Of a DNA stretch of 15,955 nucleotides, positions 8,057-15,955 are shown piece by piece. Position numbers and translations under genes: made by a program. Within the stretch, counting starts at the first letter, position 1. Each line of letters opens with the position of its first letter. The stretch spans positions 1 to 15,955 of the forward strand of contig JAHQVR010000304.1 of NCBI GenBank assembly GCA_019634245.1. The letters run 5' to 3'. The stretch comes from Gammaproteobacteria bacterium. GTDB taxonomy: Bacteria > Pseudomonadota > Gammaproteobacteria > Granulosicoccales > Granulosicoccaceae. The notes beneath the pieces were generated by a model. The model was not told where the DNA came from. It did not search any database and saw only the letters and a list, made by a program, of their open reading frames with translations.

Positions 8057-11000
8057 TTAGTCCTGTTCCAATTCGATATTGATACCCAGCGAACGGATTT
8101 CTTTCAGTAAAACGTTGAAAGATTCCGGCATGCCAGCATCCATTCGATGATCGCCATCCACAATGTTCTTGTACATCGTGTTTCGACCCTTAACATCATC
8201 CGACTTCACCGTTAGCATTTCCTGCAACGTATAAGCCGCGCCATAGGCCTCCAGTGCCCAGACTTCCATCTCACCAAACCGCTGACCACCAAACTGGGCT
8301 TTACCGCCAAGAGGTTGCTGTGTAACCAGACTGTACGGTCCGGTGGAACGCGCATGCATCTTGTCATCCACCAGGTGGTTGAGCTTAAGCATGTGCATGT
8401 AGCCCACAGAGACTTCTCGCTCAAACGTATCGCCAGTACGACCATCGTAGAGCACCGACTGCCCGGTTTCTGAAAGATCCGCCAGAGCCAGCATCTCACG
8501 AATTTCGCTCTCAGCCGCACCATCAAATACCGGTGTGGCCATCGGCACACCTGCGGTCAGATTTTTAGCTAACTCTTTCACTTCTTCATCTGTCAAAGAA
8601 TCAATATCCACTTTTTGAGTTGCAGCGCTGTGGTTATAGATCTTGTTCAGAAACTCCCGAATTTCAGACACGGCCTTTTGGGCAGCAATCATTCGGTTGA
8701 TCTTGTGACCCAAGCCCTTGGCAGCCCATCCCAAATGCATTTCCAGCACCTGCCCAACGTTCATTCGAGACGGCACCCCCAGCGGATTCAAACAAATATC
8801 CACCGGTGATCCATCTTCGGAATAAGGCATATCTTCAGTAGGCACGATCATCGAGATAACACCTTTGTTACCGTGACGTCCCGCCATCTTGTCACCCGGT
8901 TGCAAGCGTCGCTTGACTGCCAGGTACACCTTGACCATCTTCAGCACGCCTGGTGCAAGATCGTCACCAGAGGTGATTTTCTCTTTTTGCTCCAGGAATC
9001 GTTGTTCAAAGGCTTCACGAGCCTCTGCCAACTGCTGAGCCATTTTTTCGATCTGAACGTTCAGCGCTTCGTCCTGCATGCTGATTTGCAGCCAAGTGTC
9101 TCGCTCGATGCTATCGAGATACTCACGAGTAATCTTGCTGCCTTTAGTCAGCGAACCTGGACCATTGTCCGCCTCCTTGTTAAGGATCATCTTCTCGATT
9201 CGAATGTACGCATCGTTTTCTATGATGCGAGTTTCGTCATCGATGTCTTTACGAACCTGCTTAAGCTCTTCACTCTCTATCTGCTGAGCTCGAGCATCTT
9301 TATCAACGCCATCACGAGTGAACACGCGAACATCAATAACGGTACCGTCCATTCCCGGCGGCACTCGTAAAGAGGTGTCTTTTACATCAGACGCCTTTTC
9401 ACCAAAAATGGCTCTTAGGAGTTTTTCTTCGGGGGTTAGTTGGGTTTCACCTTTCGGTGTTACTTTGCCCACCAATATGTCATTGGGTTGAACTTCTGCG
9501 CCCACATAAACGATGCCTGACTCATCAAGCTTGGACAATAAGCCTTCGCTGACGTTGGGGATATCGGCTGTGATGTCCTCAGGGCCCAGCTTAGTGTCAC
9601 GCGCGACACAAGTCAGCTCTTCAATATGGATGGTAGTAAACCGATCTTCCTGAACCACTCGCTCAGAAATCAAAATCGAGTCTTCAAAGTTATAACCATT
9701 CCAAGGCATAAAGGCGACAAGCATGTTTTGACCCAGAGCAAGCTCGCCCATGTCTGTGGACGGTCCATCAGCTAACACATCGCCACGCTCAATCACATCG
9801 CCAACCTTCACCAAAGGCCGCTGGTTGATGCAGGTATTCTGGTTGGATCGAGTGTATTTTGTCAGGGTGTATATATCGACACCGCCGGCACCTTCATCGG
9901 CATTGGCTTCTGCATCGTGTACGCGTACGACAATACGGCCAGCGTCAACCGAATCCACCACGCCTCCGCGATCAGCCATAACCGCTGAGCCAGAATCGAC
10001 CGCAACGATACGTTCGATACCCGTTCCCACCAAGGGCTTCTCGGCACGCAACGTCGGTACCGCTTGACGTTGCATGTTTGACCCCATCAGGGCGCGATTA
10101 GCATCGTCGTGCTCAAGAAAAGGTATCAAAGCCGCTGCCACAGACACGATTTGCTTGGGTGATACATCCATGTAATTAACCCGATCGGGCGACGCCATGG
10201 TGGTCTCACCCTGGTTGCGCACCGACACCAAATCCTTAACAAAATTACCTTTTTCATCCAGCTCAGCATTCGCCTGAGCGATGACAAAGTTGCCTTCCTC
10301 GATAGCCGACAAATATTCTATATCGGTGGTTGCCCGACCGTCAGTTACTTTTCGATACGGCGTTTCGAGAAATCCAAAATGGTTAGTACGGGCATATACC
10401 GCCAATGAGTTAATCAAACCAATGTTAGGTCCTTCCGGCGTTTCAATCGGACAAACACGTCCATAGTGAGTCGCGTGTACATCTCGAACCTCAAAGCCTG
10501 CGCGTTCGCGCGTCAAACCACCCGGTCCAAGCGCTGATATGCGACGCTTATGAGTCACTTCGGACAGAGGATTATTTTGATCCATGAATTGCGACAACTG
10601 GGAGGAGCCGAAAAATTCCTTCACAGCTGCGGCCACAGGTTTCGCATTGATAATATCCTGCGGCATCAGGCCTTCACTTTCGACCATGCCGAGACGCTCT
10701 CGCACCGCTCTTTCGACTCGGACTAACCCAACTCGGAACACGTTTTCAGCCATCTCACCGACAGAGCGAATGCGGCGGTTACCCAGGTGATCAATATCAT
10801 CGACTGTACCGTTGCCATTACGAATATCGATCAGTACTTTGAGTACAGCCAAAATATCTTCTTTATCGAGCGTACCGGAGCCTTCGACTTCATCGCGAGC
10901 CAACCGACGGTTGAATTTCATTCGGCCAACCGGCGATAGATCGTATCTCTCAGCTTCAAAGAACAAGTTGTTAAATAAATTCTGTGCAGCTTCTTTGGTT

Positions 11001-12145
11001 GGCGGCTCACCGGGTCGCATCATCCGATAGATCTCAACCTGAGCTTCGAGCTGGGTGCGGGTGGGGTCGATACGCAAGGTGTTGGATACATAAGGACCAC
11101 GATCCAGATCATTTACGTACAGCACTTCCAATTTCTTCGTGCCCACCTCAACGATCCGCTCGATAATTTCGGCGGTTAATTCCGTATTGGCTTCGGCCAG
11201 CAATTCACCGGTTTCAGGATCAGGGATATCATGAAAAAGAATCTTGCCCAGCAGATATTCAGGTGGTATCTCAATTTTACTGACCTTCTCATCCGCCAGC
11301 ATTCGAACATGCCGAGCCGAAATTCTCCGACCCGCTTCGACCAACAATTTTTTGCCTGACTTGATGTCGAATTGAGCCATCTCGCCGCGCAGCCGCTCCG
11401 GTACCAACTCCATCTCAAACTTGGTTTTGTTAATACTGACTTTGTGCGTTTCAAAAAACGTATCGAGAATTTCGTGGGTGTCGTAACCCAATGCGCGCAT
11501 AACGATCGTGGCCGGCAGCTTTCGACGGCGATCAATTCGAGCGAATATGCAATCTTTTGGATCGAATTCAAAATCAAGCCATGAGCCACGGTAGGGAATG
11601 ACCCGAGCTGAGAACAGCAACTTACCCGATGAATGGGTTTTGCCACGGTCGTGATCGAAGAACACACCAGGCGAGCGATGCAACTGCGACACAATAACCC
11701 GCTCTGTACCGTTGATGATGAACGTGCCATGCCCTGTCATGAGTGGCAATTCACCCATAAACACTTCCTGCTCTTTGATGTCCTTAACAGTCTTGTTGTT
11801 CGCTGACGAGGTTTTTTCGTAGATAATCAGTCTGGCAAGCACTCGCAATGGCGCTGCGTAAGTGAGACCACGGATTTTGCACTCGCGCTCATCAAACGCT
11901 GGCTTACCCAGACGATAGCTGACATAGTGCAATTCAACATTGCCTGAGTAGCTGACAATGGGCATGACGCTGTTAAAGGCGCTATGCAGTCCAATCTCGT
12001 TACGCTCTTCAGGATCGGTGTCCTTTTGTAAAAAGGTGCGGTATGAGTCCAGTTGGGTTTGCAGCAGAAAAGGAACTTCTAAAATCTGCGGGCGTTTGCC
12101 AAAGTCCTTACGGATGCGTTTTTTTTCAGTAAACGAAAAGGCCAT
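8057..12145 (-). CDS. rpoB: DNA-directed RNA polymerase subunit beta
   Basis: Beta pairs with beta' to form the polymerase catalytic cleft and contains the rifampicin pocket. Seen: 1362 residues (1342 in E. coli). The rifampicin region from [17 protein letters not shown] onward has D522, H532 and S537, which correspond to E. coli D516, H526 and S531. P570 and I578 correspond to P564 and I572; all are wild type, predicting a rifampicin-sensitive enzyme. The [12 protein letters not shown] motif contains the conserved active-site lysines. The C-terminus ends [10 protein letters not shown]. Start ATG 12143-12145 has a GAGGAA Shine-Dalgarno. A spacer of 173 bases with three hairpins separates it from rplL, and rpoC follows after 27 bases. 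Confidence 0.99.
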   Translation of the reverse strand: MAFSFTEKKRIRKDFGKRPQILEVPFLLQTQLDSYRTFLQKDTDPEERNEIGLHSAFNSVMPIVSYSGNVELHYVSYRLGKPAFDERECKIRGLTYAAPLRVLARLIIYEKTSSANNKTVKDIKEQEVFMGELPLMTGHGTFIINGTERVIVSQLHRSPGVFFDHDRGKTHSSGKLLFSARVIPYRGSWLDFEFDPKDCIFARIDRRRKLPATIVMRALGYDTHEILDTFFETHKVSINKTKFEMELVPERLRGEMAQFDIKSGKKLLVEAGRRISARHVRMLADEKVSKIEIPPEYLLGKILFHDIPDPETGELLAEANTELTAEIIERIVEVGTKKLEVLYVNDLDRGPYVSNTLRIDPTRTQLEAQVEIYRMMRPGEPPTKEAAQNLFNNLFFEAERYDLSPVGRMKFNRRLARDEVEGSGTLDKEDILAVLKVLIDIRNGNGTVDDIDHLGNRRIRSVGEMAENVFRVGLVRVERAVRERLGMVESEGLMPQDIINAKPVAAAVKEFFGSSQLSQFMDQNNPLSEVTHKRRISALGPGGLTRERAGFEVRDVHATHYGRVCPIETPEGPNIGLINSLAVYARTNHFGFLETPYRKVTDGRATTDIEYLSAIEEGNFVIAQANAELDEKGNFVKDLVSVRNQGETTMASPDRVNYMDVSPKQIVSVAAALIPFLEHDDANRALMGSNMQRQAVPTLRAEKPLVGTGIERIVAVDSGSAVMADRGGVVDSVDAGRIVVRVHDAEANADEGAGGVDIYTLTKYTRSNQNTCINQRPLVKVGDVIERGDVLADGPSTDMGELALGQNMLVAFMPWNGYNFEDSILISERVVQEDRFTTIHIEELTCVARDTKLGPEDITADIPNVSEGLLSKLDESGIVYVGAEVQPNDILVGKVTPKGETQLTPEEKLLRAIFGEKASDVKDTSLRVPPGMDGTVIDVRVFTRDGVDKDARAQQIESEELKQVRKDIDDETRIIENDAYIRIEKMILNKEADNGPGSLTKGSKITREYLDSIERDTWLQISMQDEALNVQIEKMAQQLAEAREAFEQRFLEQKEKITSGDDLAPGVLKMVKVYLAVKRRLQPGDKMAGRHGNKGVISMIVPTEDMPYSEDGSPVDICLNPLGVPSRMNVGQVLEMHLGWAAKGLGHKINRMIAAQKAVSEIREFLNKIYNHSAATQKVDIDSLTDEEVKELAKNLTAGVPMATPVFDGAAESEIREMLALADLSETGQSVLYDGRTGDTFEREVSVGYMHMLKLNHLVDDKMHARSTGPYSLVTQQPLGGKAQFGGQRFGEMEVWALEAYGAAYTLQEMLTVKSDDVKGRNTMYKNIVDGDHRMDAGMPESFNVLLKEIRSLGINIELEQD

Positions 12146-12167
12146 TTACATTCCTCACCATTGCCAG

Positions 12168-12190
12168 ATGTGTGCAGGGCTGGCACACAT
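12168..12190. other. Hairpin just upstream of the rpoB ribosome binding site
   Basis: ATGTGTGC (12168-12175) and GCACACAT (12183-12190) are perfect 8-bp arms around a 7-base loop. The structure ends about 11 bases upstream of the rpoB Shine-Dalgarno (GAGGAA, 12156-12151). It may affect rpoB translation or mRNA processing; that is inference. Confidence 0.6.
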
Positions 12191-12241
12191 GAACAGGTAC
12201 TGCATTTGTCAGAAAATTAATCTTTTCCAACACAACAACGA

Positions 12242-12268
12242 CGCTGACGGATGAGAGATCCGCCAGCG
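12242..12268 (-). other. Stable hairpin between rplL and rpoB
   Basis: On the minus strand CGCTGGCGGAT (12268-12258), loop CTCTC, ATCCGTCAGCG (12252-12242) forms an 11-bp stem with one G-U pair. The sequence after it (TCGTTGTTGTG) is only moderately T-rich. In E. coli the rplL-rpoB spacer has a partial terminator and an RNase III cleavage hairpin that lower rpoBC output relative to ribosomal protein genes. This hairpin has the matching location, so a similar role is likely. Confidence 0.65.
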
Positions 12269-12274
12269 ACGCCT

Positions 12275-12292
12275 CTTTGCACGGGTGCAAAG
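12275..12292. other. Perfect inverted repeat CTTTGCAC / GTGCAAAG after rplL
   Basis: CTTTGCAC (12275-12282) and GTGCAAAG (12285-12292) are separated by two bases, giving at least a 7-bp RNA stem with a tight loop. It lies 26 bases past the rplL stop and next to the larger hairpin at 12242-12268. No T-run follows. It probably belongs to the same processing or attenuation region. Confidence 0.55.
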
Positions 12293-12318
12293 TATCCAAT
12301 CAACGTAGTGCTACTGAA

Positions 12319-12702
12319 TCACTTGAGCTCGACTGATGCACCAGCGTCTTCAAGTGCTTTTTTCAGTTCTTCAGCTTCTTCTTTACTTGCACCTTCTTTA
12401 ATGGGTGCAGGTGCACTCTCAACGAGGTCTTTCGCTTCTTTCAAGCCAAGGCCTGTCGCGCCACGAACCGCTTTGATAACGCCAACTTTGTTGTCGCCAA
12501 AACCAGAGAGCACCACGTCGAACTCAGATTTTTCTTCAGCAGCAGCACCGGCATCACCACCACCAGCACCCGGTGCAGCAACGGCTACAGCAGCTGCCGC
12601 TGAAACGCCAAACTTTTCTTCCATGGCGCTGATGAGTTCAACCACTTCCATCACCGACATATTGGAGATGGTTTCGAGCATATCTTCTTGAGAAACAGCC
12701 AT
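12319..12702 (-). CDS. rplL: 50S ribosomal protein L7/L12
   Basis: L7/L12 is the multicopy stalk protein that recruits and stimulates the translational GTPases EF-Tu, EF-G and IF2. Seen: 127 residues in three parts. These are the N-terminal dimerisation and L10-binding helices (about 1-35), an Ala/Gly-rich flexible hinge (about 34-58), and the globular C-terminal factor-binding domain from about 60, with [20 protein letters not shown] in the family's conserved segment. Start ATG 12700-12702 is preceded by AGGAAATAAAA, a good Shine-Dalgarno. It lies 62 bases after rplJ; that spacer has a T-run and a hairpin. The stalk needs several L7/L12 copies per L10, so high translation of this gene is expected. 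The gene looks intact. Confidence 0.98.
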   Translation of the reverse strand: MAVSQEDMLETISNMSVMEVVELISAMEEKFGVSAAAAVAVAAPGAGGGDAGAAAEEKSEFDVVLSGFGDNKVGVIKAVRGATGLGLKEAKDLVESAPAPIKEGASKEEAEELKKALEDAGASVELK

Positions 12703-12720
12703 TTTTATTTCCTATGTGCG

Positions 12721-12760
12721 TTGGACCTGAGGTCCAATTCAATGTAATAAATTAAAAAAA
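12721..12760 (-). promoter_or_regulatory. rplJ-rplL spacer: T-run followed by a hairpin
   Basis: Just after the rplJ stop the minus strand reads CCCCTTTTTTTAATTTATTAC. Then TTGGACC (12737-12731), loop TCA, GGTCCAA (12727-12721) forms a perfect 7-bp stem ending 18 bases before the rplL start. No strong stem precedes the T-run, so this is not a standard terminator. A U-rich stretch plus hairpin upstream of rplL could help the high translation of L7/L12; that role is inference. Confidence 0.5.
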
Positions 12761-12764
12761 GGGG

Positions 12765-13289
12765 TTACTGATCTTTGGCCGCACGAACAGCATCGACGGT
12801 GCGAACAAATTTCGACGGTACTTCGTTGAGTGTTTGTACAAACTTCGTAATCGGAGCCTGCATCACAGACATCAATTGCGAAATAGCCTCATCACGCGTT
12901 GGCAGATTCGCCAACTTGCCGATATCAGACGCATCGATGGTGTCACCACCAACCGCACCGACTGTTATCTTCAATTGATCGTGATCTTTGGCAAAGTCAC
13001 GGAACAGCCGAGCCGCCGCGCCAGGATCTTCTTGCGAAAATGCCAGCATTAATGGGCCACTCAAGTGACTGTCCATACACTCGAACTCGGTACCCTTAAC
13101 AGCAAGCTTTGCCAGAGAGTTTTTGACCACACGAACGTACACACCCGTTTCACGAGCTTTGACTCGCAAATCAGTGACGTCTGAGACTGTCAGCCCTCTG
13201 TACTCGGCTGCTACGGCTGATAACGCATTGTTCGCCACTTCGGCGACTTCTGCGACAACCGCTTGCTTCTCTGAATAGGTCAGAGCCAT
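12765..13289 (-). CDS. rplJ: 50S ribosomal protein L10
   Basis: L10 anchors the L7/L12 dimers to 23S rRNA at the base of the stalk. With L7/L12 it is also the autogenous repressor of this operon in E. coli. Seen: 174 residues starting MALTYSEKQAVVAEVAEVAN, with the family segments AAEYRGLTVSDVTDLR and VVKNSLAKLAV, and a C-terminal helix region (ISQLMSVMQAPITKFVQTLN) of the type that binds L7/L12. Start ATG 13287-13289 is preceded by AGAGGTG, a strong Shine-Dalgarno about 6 bases away. It follows a 211-base leader after rplA with several inverted repeats. The length and both ends fit the family, and the gene looks intact. Confidence 0.98.
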   Translation of the reverse strand: MALTYSEKQAVVAEVAEVANNALSAVAAEYRGLTVSDVTDLRVKARETGVYVRVVKNSLAKLAVKGTEFECMDSHLSGPLMLAFSQEDPGAAARLFRDFAKDHDQLKITVGAVGGDTIDASDIGKLANLPTRDEAISQLMSVMQAPITKFVQTLNEVPSKFVRTVDAVRAAKDQ

Positions 13290-13500
13290 TGAGCACCTCT
13301 TTACAGGTTAAGAATGCCTTCTTACGAAGGCCCCACTACAAGAGCAGGTTCCCCTTTTCTTGCAGACTTCGGATTCCAACTCAAACCATCAGTTGGTACC
13401 CATCTACGCAGGCAATTAAGCAACTAACTACCACATTGCACCTGCGGTCTTCGATGGACTGACCGAAGTCTGTCCACACAAAGTTTGGTTTGTCGATCCG
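13290..13500 (-). promoter_or_regulatory. rplJ leader with likely L10-responsive RNA structure
   Basis: A structured mRNA leader bound by the L10-L7/L12 complex is known upstream of rplJ in many bacteria. Seen here: CAGACTTCGG (13472-13463, minus) can pair with CCGAAGTCTG (13372-13363) in a perfect 10-bp long-range helix enclosing 90 bases. CGGTC (13465-13461) can instead pair with GACCG (13450-13446) in a local hairpin that shares bases with it. Closer to the gene, GCCTTC-GTAA-GAAGGC (13331-13316) is a perfect 6-bp stem with a GNRA loop, about 26 bases before the rplJ start. No convincing promoter boxes were found. Assignment as the L10 leader rests mainly on position. Confidence 0.55.
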
Positions 13501-14193
13501 TTACACCAAGGGTGAGTGATCGACCGTCAGTCCAGGCCCCATGGTTGTGGAGACCGTGACTTTTTTCATATACACACCTTTTGCAGCCGCTGGTTTTGCC
13601 TTGACAAGATCAGCCACCAGGCTGTGCAAATTTTCTTTCAACGCCGTCGGTTCGAACGACACCTGACCGAGCGAGCAATGCACTATGCCGCCCTTGTCAG
13701 CGCGGTATCGTACTTGGCCAGCTTTAGCATTTTTCACAGCTCCAGCGACATCAGGAGTTACCGTACCCACCTTTGGGTTTGGCATCAGGCCACGCGGTCC
13801 TAAAACCGTTCCTAACCCGCCGACGACACGCATCGCATCTGGAGCCGCGATAACGACGTCAAAATCCATATTGCCCGCTTTGACACTTTCAGCCAGATCT
13901 TCAAAACCCACCTGATCAGCGCCAGCGGCTTTGGCAGCTTCTGCCTGCTCGCCTTGCGCGAACACAGCGACTCGAACCGTCTTCCCGGTGCCATTAGGCA
14001 GCACGGTTGAACCACGGACCACCTGATCCGATTTCCGCGGGTCGATACCGAGATTGATACTGACATCGACAGATTCAGGAAACTTCACCGTCGAGAGCTC
14101 TTTTAATAATGCGAAGGCTTCTTCGATCTCGTAGTGCTTTGCCGGATCTACTTTTTCTTTGATGGTTCGAGCGCGTTTGCCTAACTTTGCCAT
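13501..14193 (-). CDS. rplA: 50S ribosomal protein L1
   Basis: L1 forms the mobile L1 stalk on 23S rRNA, which helps release deacylated tRNA from the E site. In E. coli it also represses the rplKA mRNA. Seen: 230 residues starting [16 protein letters not shown]. The domain II segment [20 protein letters not shown] and the C-terminal [13 protein letters not shown] are signature parts of the family. The start ATG (14191-14193) overlaps the rplK stop in TGATG by one base, so the two are very probably translationally coupled. The stop TAA is followed by the rplJ leader. Length is normal and nothing is broken. Confidence 0.98.
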   Translation of the reverse strand: MAKLGKRARTIKEKVDPAKHYEIEEAFALLKELSTVKFPESVDVSINLGIDPRKSDQVVRGSTVLPNGTGKTVRVAVFAQGEQAEAAKAAGADQVGFEDLAESVKAGNMDFDVVIAAPDAMRVVGGLGTVLGPRGLMPNPKVGTVTPDVAGAVKNAKAGQVRYRADKGGIVHCSLGQVSFEPTALKENLHSLVADLVKAKPAAAKGVYMKKVTVSTTMGPGLTVDHSPLV

Positions 14194-14627
14194 CAGACCA
14201 CTCCCTCAGTATCTAAGCCCATACTGCGGGCTGTTCCAGCAATGGTACGAACCGCTGCATCCATATCGGCCGCTGTGAGATCTGGGTCTTTCGCTGTAGC
14301 AATTTCTTCCATCTGGGCACGCGTCACCTTGCCAACCTTTTCGGTATTGGGACGACCACTGCCTTTTGGGATGCCGGCGATTTTCTTCAGCAACACTGCC
14401 GCTGGCGGGGTTTTCTGAATGTAAGTAAAACTGCGATCGTTATAAACAGTGATCACCACCGGCACAGGCAAACCAGCTTCAAGGTTCTGTGTAGAGGCGT
14501 TAAACGCTTTACAGAACTCCATAATATTCACACCGTGTTGACCCAAAGCAGGGCCCACTGGTGGACTGGGGTTCGCCTGACCAGCCGGTACTTGAAGCTT
14601 GATATAAGCTTCTACTTTCTTCGCCAT
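14193..14627 (-). CDS. rplK: 50S ribosomal protein L11
   Basis: L11 binds the GTPase-associated region of 23S rRNA, takes part in factor-dependent steps, and is needed for RelA activation in the stringent response. Seen: 144 residues starting [20 protein letters not shown]. The proline-rich [19 protein letters not shown] segment at the N-domain is the thiostrepton-site region, and a C-terminal rRNA-binding domain follows ([20 protein letters not shown] onward). Start ATG 14625-14627 has an excellent TAGGAG Shine-Dalgarno 7 bases upstream. It lies 89 bases after nusG and overlaps rplA by one base. In E. coli, L1 binds the leader of this gene. A similar target is plausible here, but I could not define it. 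Confidence 0.98.
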   Translation of the reverse strand: MAKKVEAYIKLQVPAGQANPSPPVGPALGQHGVNIMEFCKAFNASTQNLEAGLPVPVVITVYNDRSFTYIQKTPPAAVLLKKIAGIPKGSGRPNTEKVGKVTRAQMEEIATAKDPDLTAADMDAAVRTIAGTARSMGLDTEGVV

Positions 14628-14695
14628 CTCTCAACTCCTAATCGGGTGCAAGCGCCCCATGATTCAATGATCACAGCAGCTCCCCAACGGTTGTT

Positions 14696-14709
14696 GCCGC
14701 TTGCGCGGC
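14696..14709 (-). other. Small GNRA-loop hairpin after nusG
   Basis: On the minus strand GCCGC (14709-14705), loop GCAA, GCGGC (14700-14696) is a perfect 5-bp stem with a GNRA tetraloop, 7 bases after the nusG stop. It lies in the 89-base spacer before rplK. No T-run follows. It may be a processing or L1-related leader element; this is unproven. Confidence 0.45.
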
Positions 14710-14716
14710 CGGGGTG

Positions 14717-15250
14717 TCAGGCCTTTTCGACTTGACTAAATTCAAGCTCCACCGGGGTGGAACGACCAAAAATCTGAACAGCGACCAGCAGCCGGTTCTT
14801 CTCAAAATTCACTTCTTCAACGACGCCGTTGAAGTCGTTAAATGGGCCATCGGTAACCCGAACCACTTCGCCCACATCGAACAGCACCTTGGGCCGCGGC
14901 TTCTCAACGCCCGCTTGCACCTGCTGCAAAATGGTTTCGGCTTCCTTATCGGAAATGGGTGCCGGTTTGTCCGCGGTTCCACCGATAAACCCAAGAACCT
15001 TGGGCACATCCTTGACTAAGTGCCAGGTATCATCGTCCATTTCCATTCGCACCAACACATAGCCGGGGAAAAACTTTCGTTCCGAGCGACGTTTTTGCCC
15101 GTTGCGTATTTCCACGACCTCTTCGGTGGGTACGAGGATTTCATCGAACTTATCTTGCAATCCGGCACGCTCGATTCTCTCTTCGAGCGAGCGTTTGACG
15201 GTGCCCTCGAAACCAGAGAACGCTTGAACAACAAACCAACGCATGCTCAT
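14717..15250 (-). CDS. nusG: Transcription termination/antitermination factor NusG
   Basis: NusG binds elongating RNA polymerase across the cleft formed by beta' and beta. It suppresses pausing, and it links the polymerase to Rho or to ribosomal protein S10. Seen: 177 residues. The NGN domain covers about 4-118 ([49 protein letters not shown]). A KOW domain covers about 124-177 ([20 protein letters not shown]) and the protein ends [13 protein letters not shown] 15248-15250 was chosen: a GAGG overlapping the secE stop lies 5 bases upstream. A second ATG two codons later is possible, 11 bases from the same GAGG. It lies 7 bases after secE, the usual secE-nusG pair. Confidence 0.98.
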   Translation of the reverse strand: MSMRWFVVQAFSGFEGTVKRSLEERIERAGLQDKFDEILVPTEEVVEIRNGQKRRSERKFFPGYVLVRMEMDDDTWHLVKDVPKVLGFIGGTADKPAPISDKEAETILQQVQAGVEKPRPKVLFDVGEVVRVTDGPFNDFNGVVEEVNFEKNRLLVAVQIFGRSTPVELEFSQVEKA

Positions 15251-15257
15251 AGCGACC

Positions 15258-15629
15258 TCAGATCCCGGTGATCATCTGAAACAAACTCGACAACAACATA
15301 TCGAGCAACCATAGAAACACACCGATCAAGAACACGATAATGAAAACAGTGATGGTGGTCTGAACCGTTTCAGCACGAGTTGGCCAAACTACCTTCCGAA
15401 CCTCGGTGCGCGCATCCTTAAAAAATTCAACGGTTTGTTTGCCTCGAACCGTTTGGTAGGCAATGAACATTGCAACCCCAAACACCACCAGCAACCCGAT
15501 GATCCTAAAGAGGAGCGATTGATCACTCAGAACATAGAACCCAACCAACCCAGCGATGCTAATTGCAGCCGCTAGATAGAGCTTAAGCTTGTCCGAACTG
15601 TCTGATTGTGTGTCGGCCTTGGCGACCAT
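15258..15629 (-). CDS. secE: Preprotein translocase subunit SecE
   Basis: SecE clamps SecY in the inner-membrane SecYEG channel for protein export. Seen: with ATG 15627-15629 the protein has 123 residues and three predicted membrane segments at about 17-34, 41-58 and 91-113, like the three-segment E. coli form of 127 residues. The conserved amphipathic and cytosolic motif [20 protein letters not shown] is at about 68-87. The open frame continues upstream to 15701, but that part lies inside tRNA-Trp, so the inner ATG is the realistic start. Its Shine-Dalgarno is weak (GGGAA). It lies 42 bases after the tRNA and 7 bases before nusG, so it is probably co-transcribed with both. Confidence 0.96.
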   Translation of the reverse strand: MVAKADTQSDSSDKLKLYLAAAISIAGLVGFYVLSDQSLLFRIIGLLVVFGVAMFIAYQTVRGKQTVEFFKDARTEVRKVVWPTRAETVQTTITVFIIVFLIGVFLWLLDMLLSSLFQMITGI

Positions 15630-15671
15630 AATACTGTTCCCAAATTTTCGGCTAACGGCTGCGGATAAGCT

Positions 15672-15747
15672 TGGCAGGCCAGGAGGGAATCGAACCCCCA
15701 ACCTGCGGTTTTGGAGACCGCCGCTCTGCCAATTGAGCTACTGGCCT
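15672..15747 (-). tRNA. trpT: tRNA-Trp (anticodon CCA)
   Basis: The 76-base cloverleaf is complete. The acceptor stem is AGGCCAG/CTGGCCT, the D stem GCTC/GAGC, and the anticodon stem GCGGT/ACCGC with loop CTCCAAA. The T arm has the loop TTCGATT, and the discriminator G is followed by an encoded CCA (15674-15672). The anticodon CCA at 15714-15712 reads UGG. It lies between tuf and secE, as in other gammaproteobacteria, and is likely cut out of a tuf-trpT-secE-nusG transcript. The bases just outside it, TGCGGAT (15754-15748) and ATCCGCA (15666-15660), can pair in the precursor. Confidence 0.98.
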
Positions 15748-15760
15748 ATCCGCATATCAA

Positions 15761-15783
15761 GTGGAGCCAAACATCGACTCCAC
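15761..15783 (-). other. Hairpin between tuf and tRNA-Trp
   Basis: On the minus strand GTGGAGT (15783-15777), loop CGATGTTTG, GCTCCAC (15767-15761) forms a 7-bp stem with one G-U pair. No T-run follows, so read-through into the tRNA is expected. It may mark the processed 3' end of tuf mRNA. Confidence 0.45.
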
Positions 15784-15814
15784 CCACTACCTTACTACTG
15801 AATAACGAGTAACG

Positions 15815-15955
15815 TTACTCAATAATCTTGGAAACAACGCCCGCACCCACTGTGCGTCCGCCTTCTCGTATCGCAAATCGCAACCCATCTTCCATCGCGA
15901 TCGGGTTGATCAACGTCACCTCTATCTTCACGTTATCTCCCGGCATCACCATCTC
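15815..15955 (-). CDS. tuf: Elongation factor Tu, C-terminal 46 residues (gene runs off the right edge)
   Basis: This is the second EF-Tu gene, in the tufB position upstream of tRNA-Trp. Seen: 46 residues plus stop, starting at the edge with [20 protein letters not shown] and ending [20 protein letters not shown], the typical end of domain III. The TAA stop is at 15817-15815. EF-Tu domain III helps bind the T stem of aminoacyl-tRNA. Gammaproteobacteria often have two nearly identical tuf genes kept alike by gene conversion. The two copies cannot be compared here because only opposite ends are visible. Its promoter and start lie outside the window. Confidence 0.97.
   Translation of the reverse strand, partial: EMVMPGDNVKIEVTLINPIAMEDGLRFAIREGGRTVGAGVVSKIIE

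Noticed and set aside
8873..9370. 165-residue open frame antisense to rpoB
   Set aside because: Lies wholly inside the conserved rpoB coding region with no family resemblance; shadow frame.
10581..10640. Possible rifampicin-resistance change in rpoB
   Set aside because: The pocket residues equivalent to D516, H526, S531, P564 and I572 are all wild type.
15630..15701. Longer SecE start extending upstream by 24 residues
   Set aside because: The extension overlaps the tRNA-Trp gene and does not resemble SecE; the ATG at 15629 gives the normal length.

Overview
The window is a core translation and transcription superoperon of a Gammaproteobacterium, read almost entirely on the minus strand. From high to low coordinates the order is tuf (3' end only), tRNA-Trp, secE, nusG, rplK, rplA, rplJ, rplL, rpoB, rpoC, rpsL, rpsG, fusA, tuf (5' end only). 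A tuf copy at each end, a trpT-secE-nusG block and rpoBC directly followed by rpsL-rpsG-fusA-tuf is the layout known from many gammaproteobacteria. The proteins agree: beta' shares E. coli residue numbering through its second zinc site, and beta has a gammaproteobacterial rifampicin-pocket sequence. I cannot name the genus.

Region by region: 15815-15955 is the end of one tuf gene. 15672-15747 is tRNA-Trp(CCA). 14717-15629 encodes the SecE translocase subunit and the NusG elongation factor. 12319-14627 encodes L11, L1, L10 and L7/L12, with a leader upstream of rplJ where L10 autoregulation is expected. 3659-12145 encodes RNA polymerase beta and beta'. 3456-3658 holds a near-consensus promoter inside a long inverted repeat, followed by a terminator-like hairpin. 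463-3455 encodes S12, S7 and EF-G. 143-462 is a 320-base spacer with a repeat cluster and an intrinsic terminator. 1-142 is the start of the second tuf gene.

Together the genes make the two mobile elongation factors (EF-Tu, EF-G), four proteins of the ribosomal GTPase-associated and L1-stalk region (L11, L10, L7/L12, L1), two 30S proteins, core RNA polymerase and its partner NusG, plus SecE and one tRNA.

There is no accessory island, phage, CRISPR, toxin-antitoxin or biosynthetic cluster, and I do not see a new biological system. The points of interest are in the spacers: a repeat cluster right after fusA, intrinsic terminators just ahead of tuf and in the rpsL leader, a promoter embedded in an inverted repeat after rpoC, a leader upstream of rplJ with two competing pairings, and a long acidic C-terminal tail on beta'.
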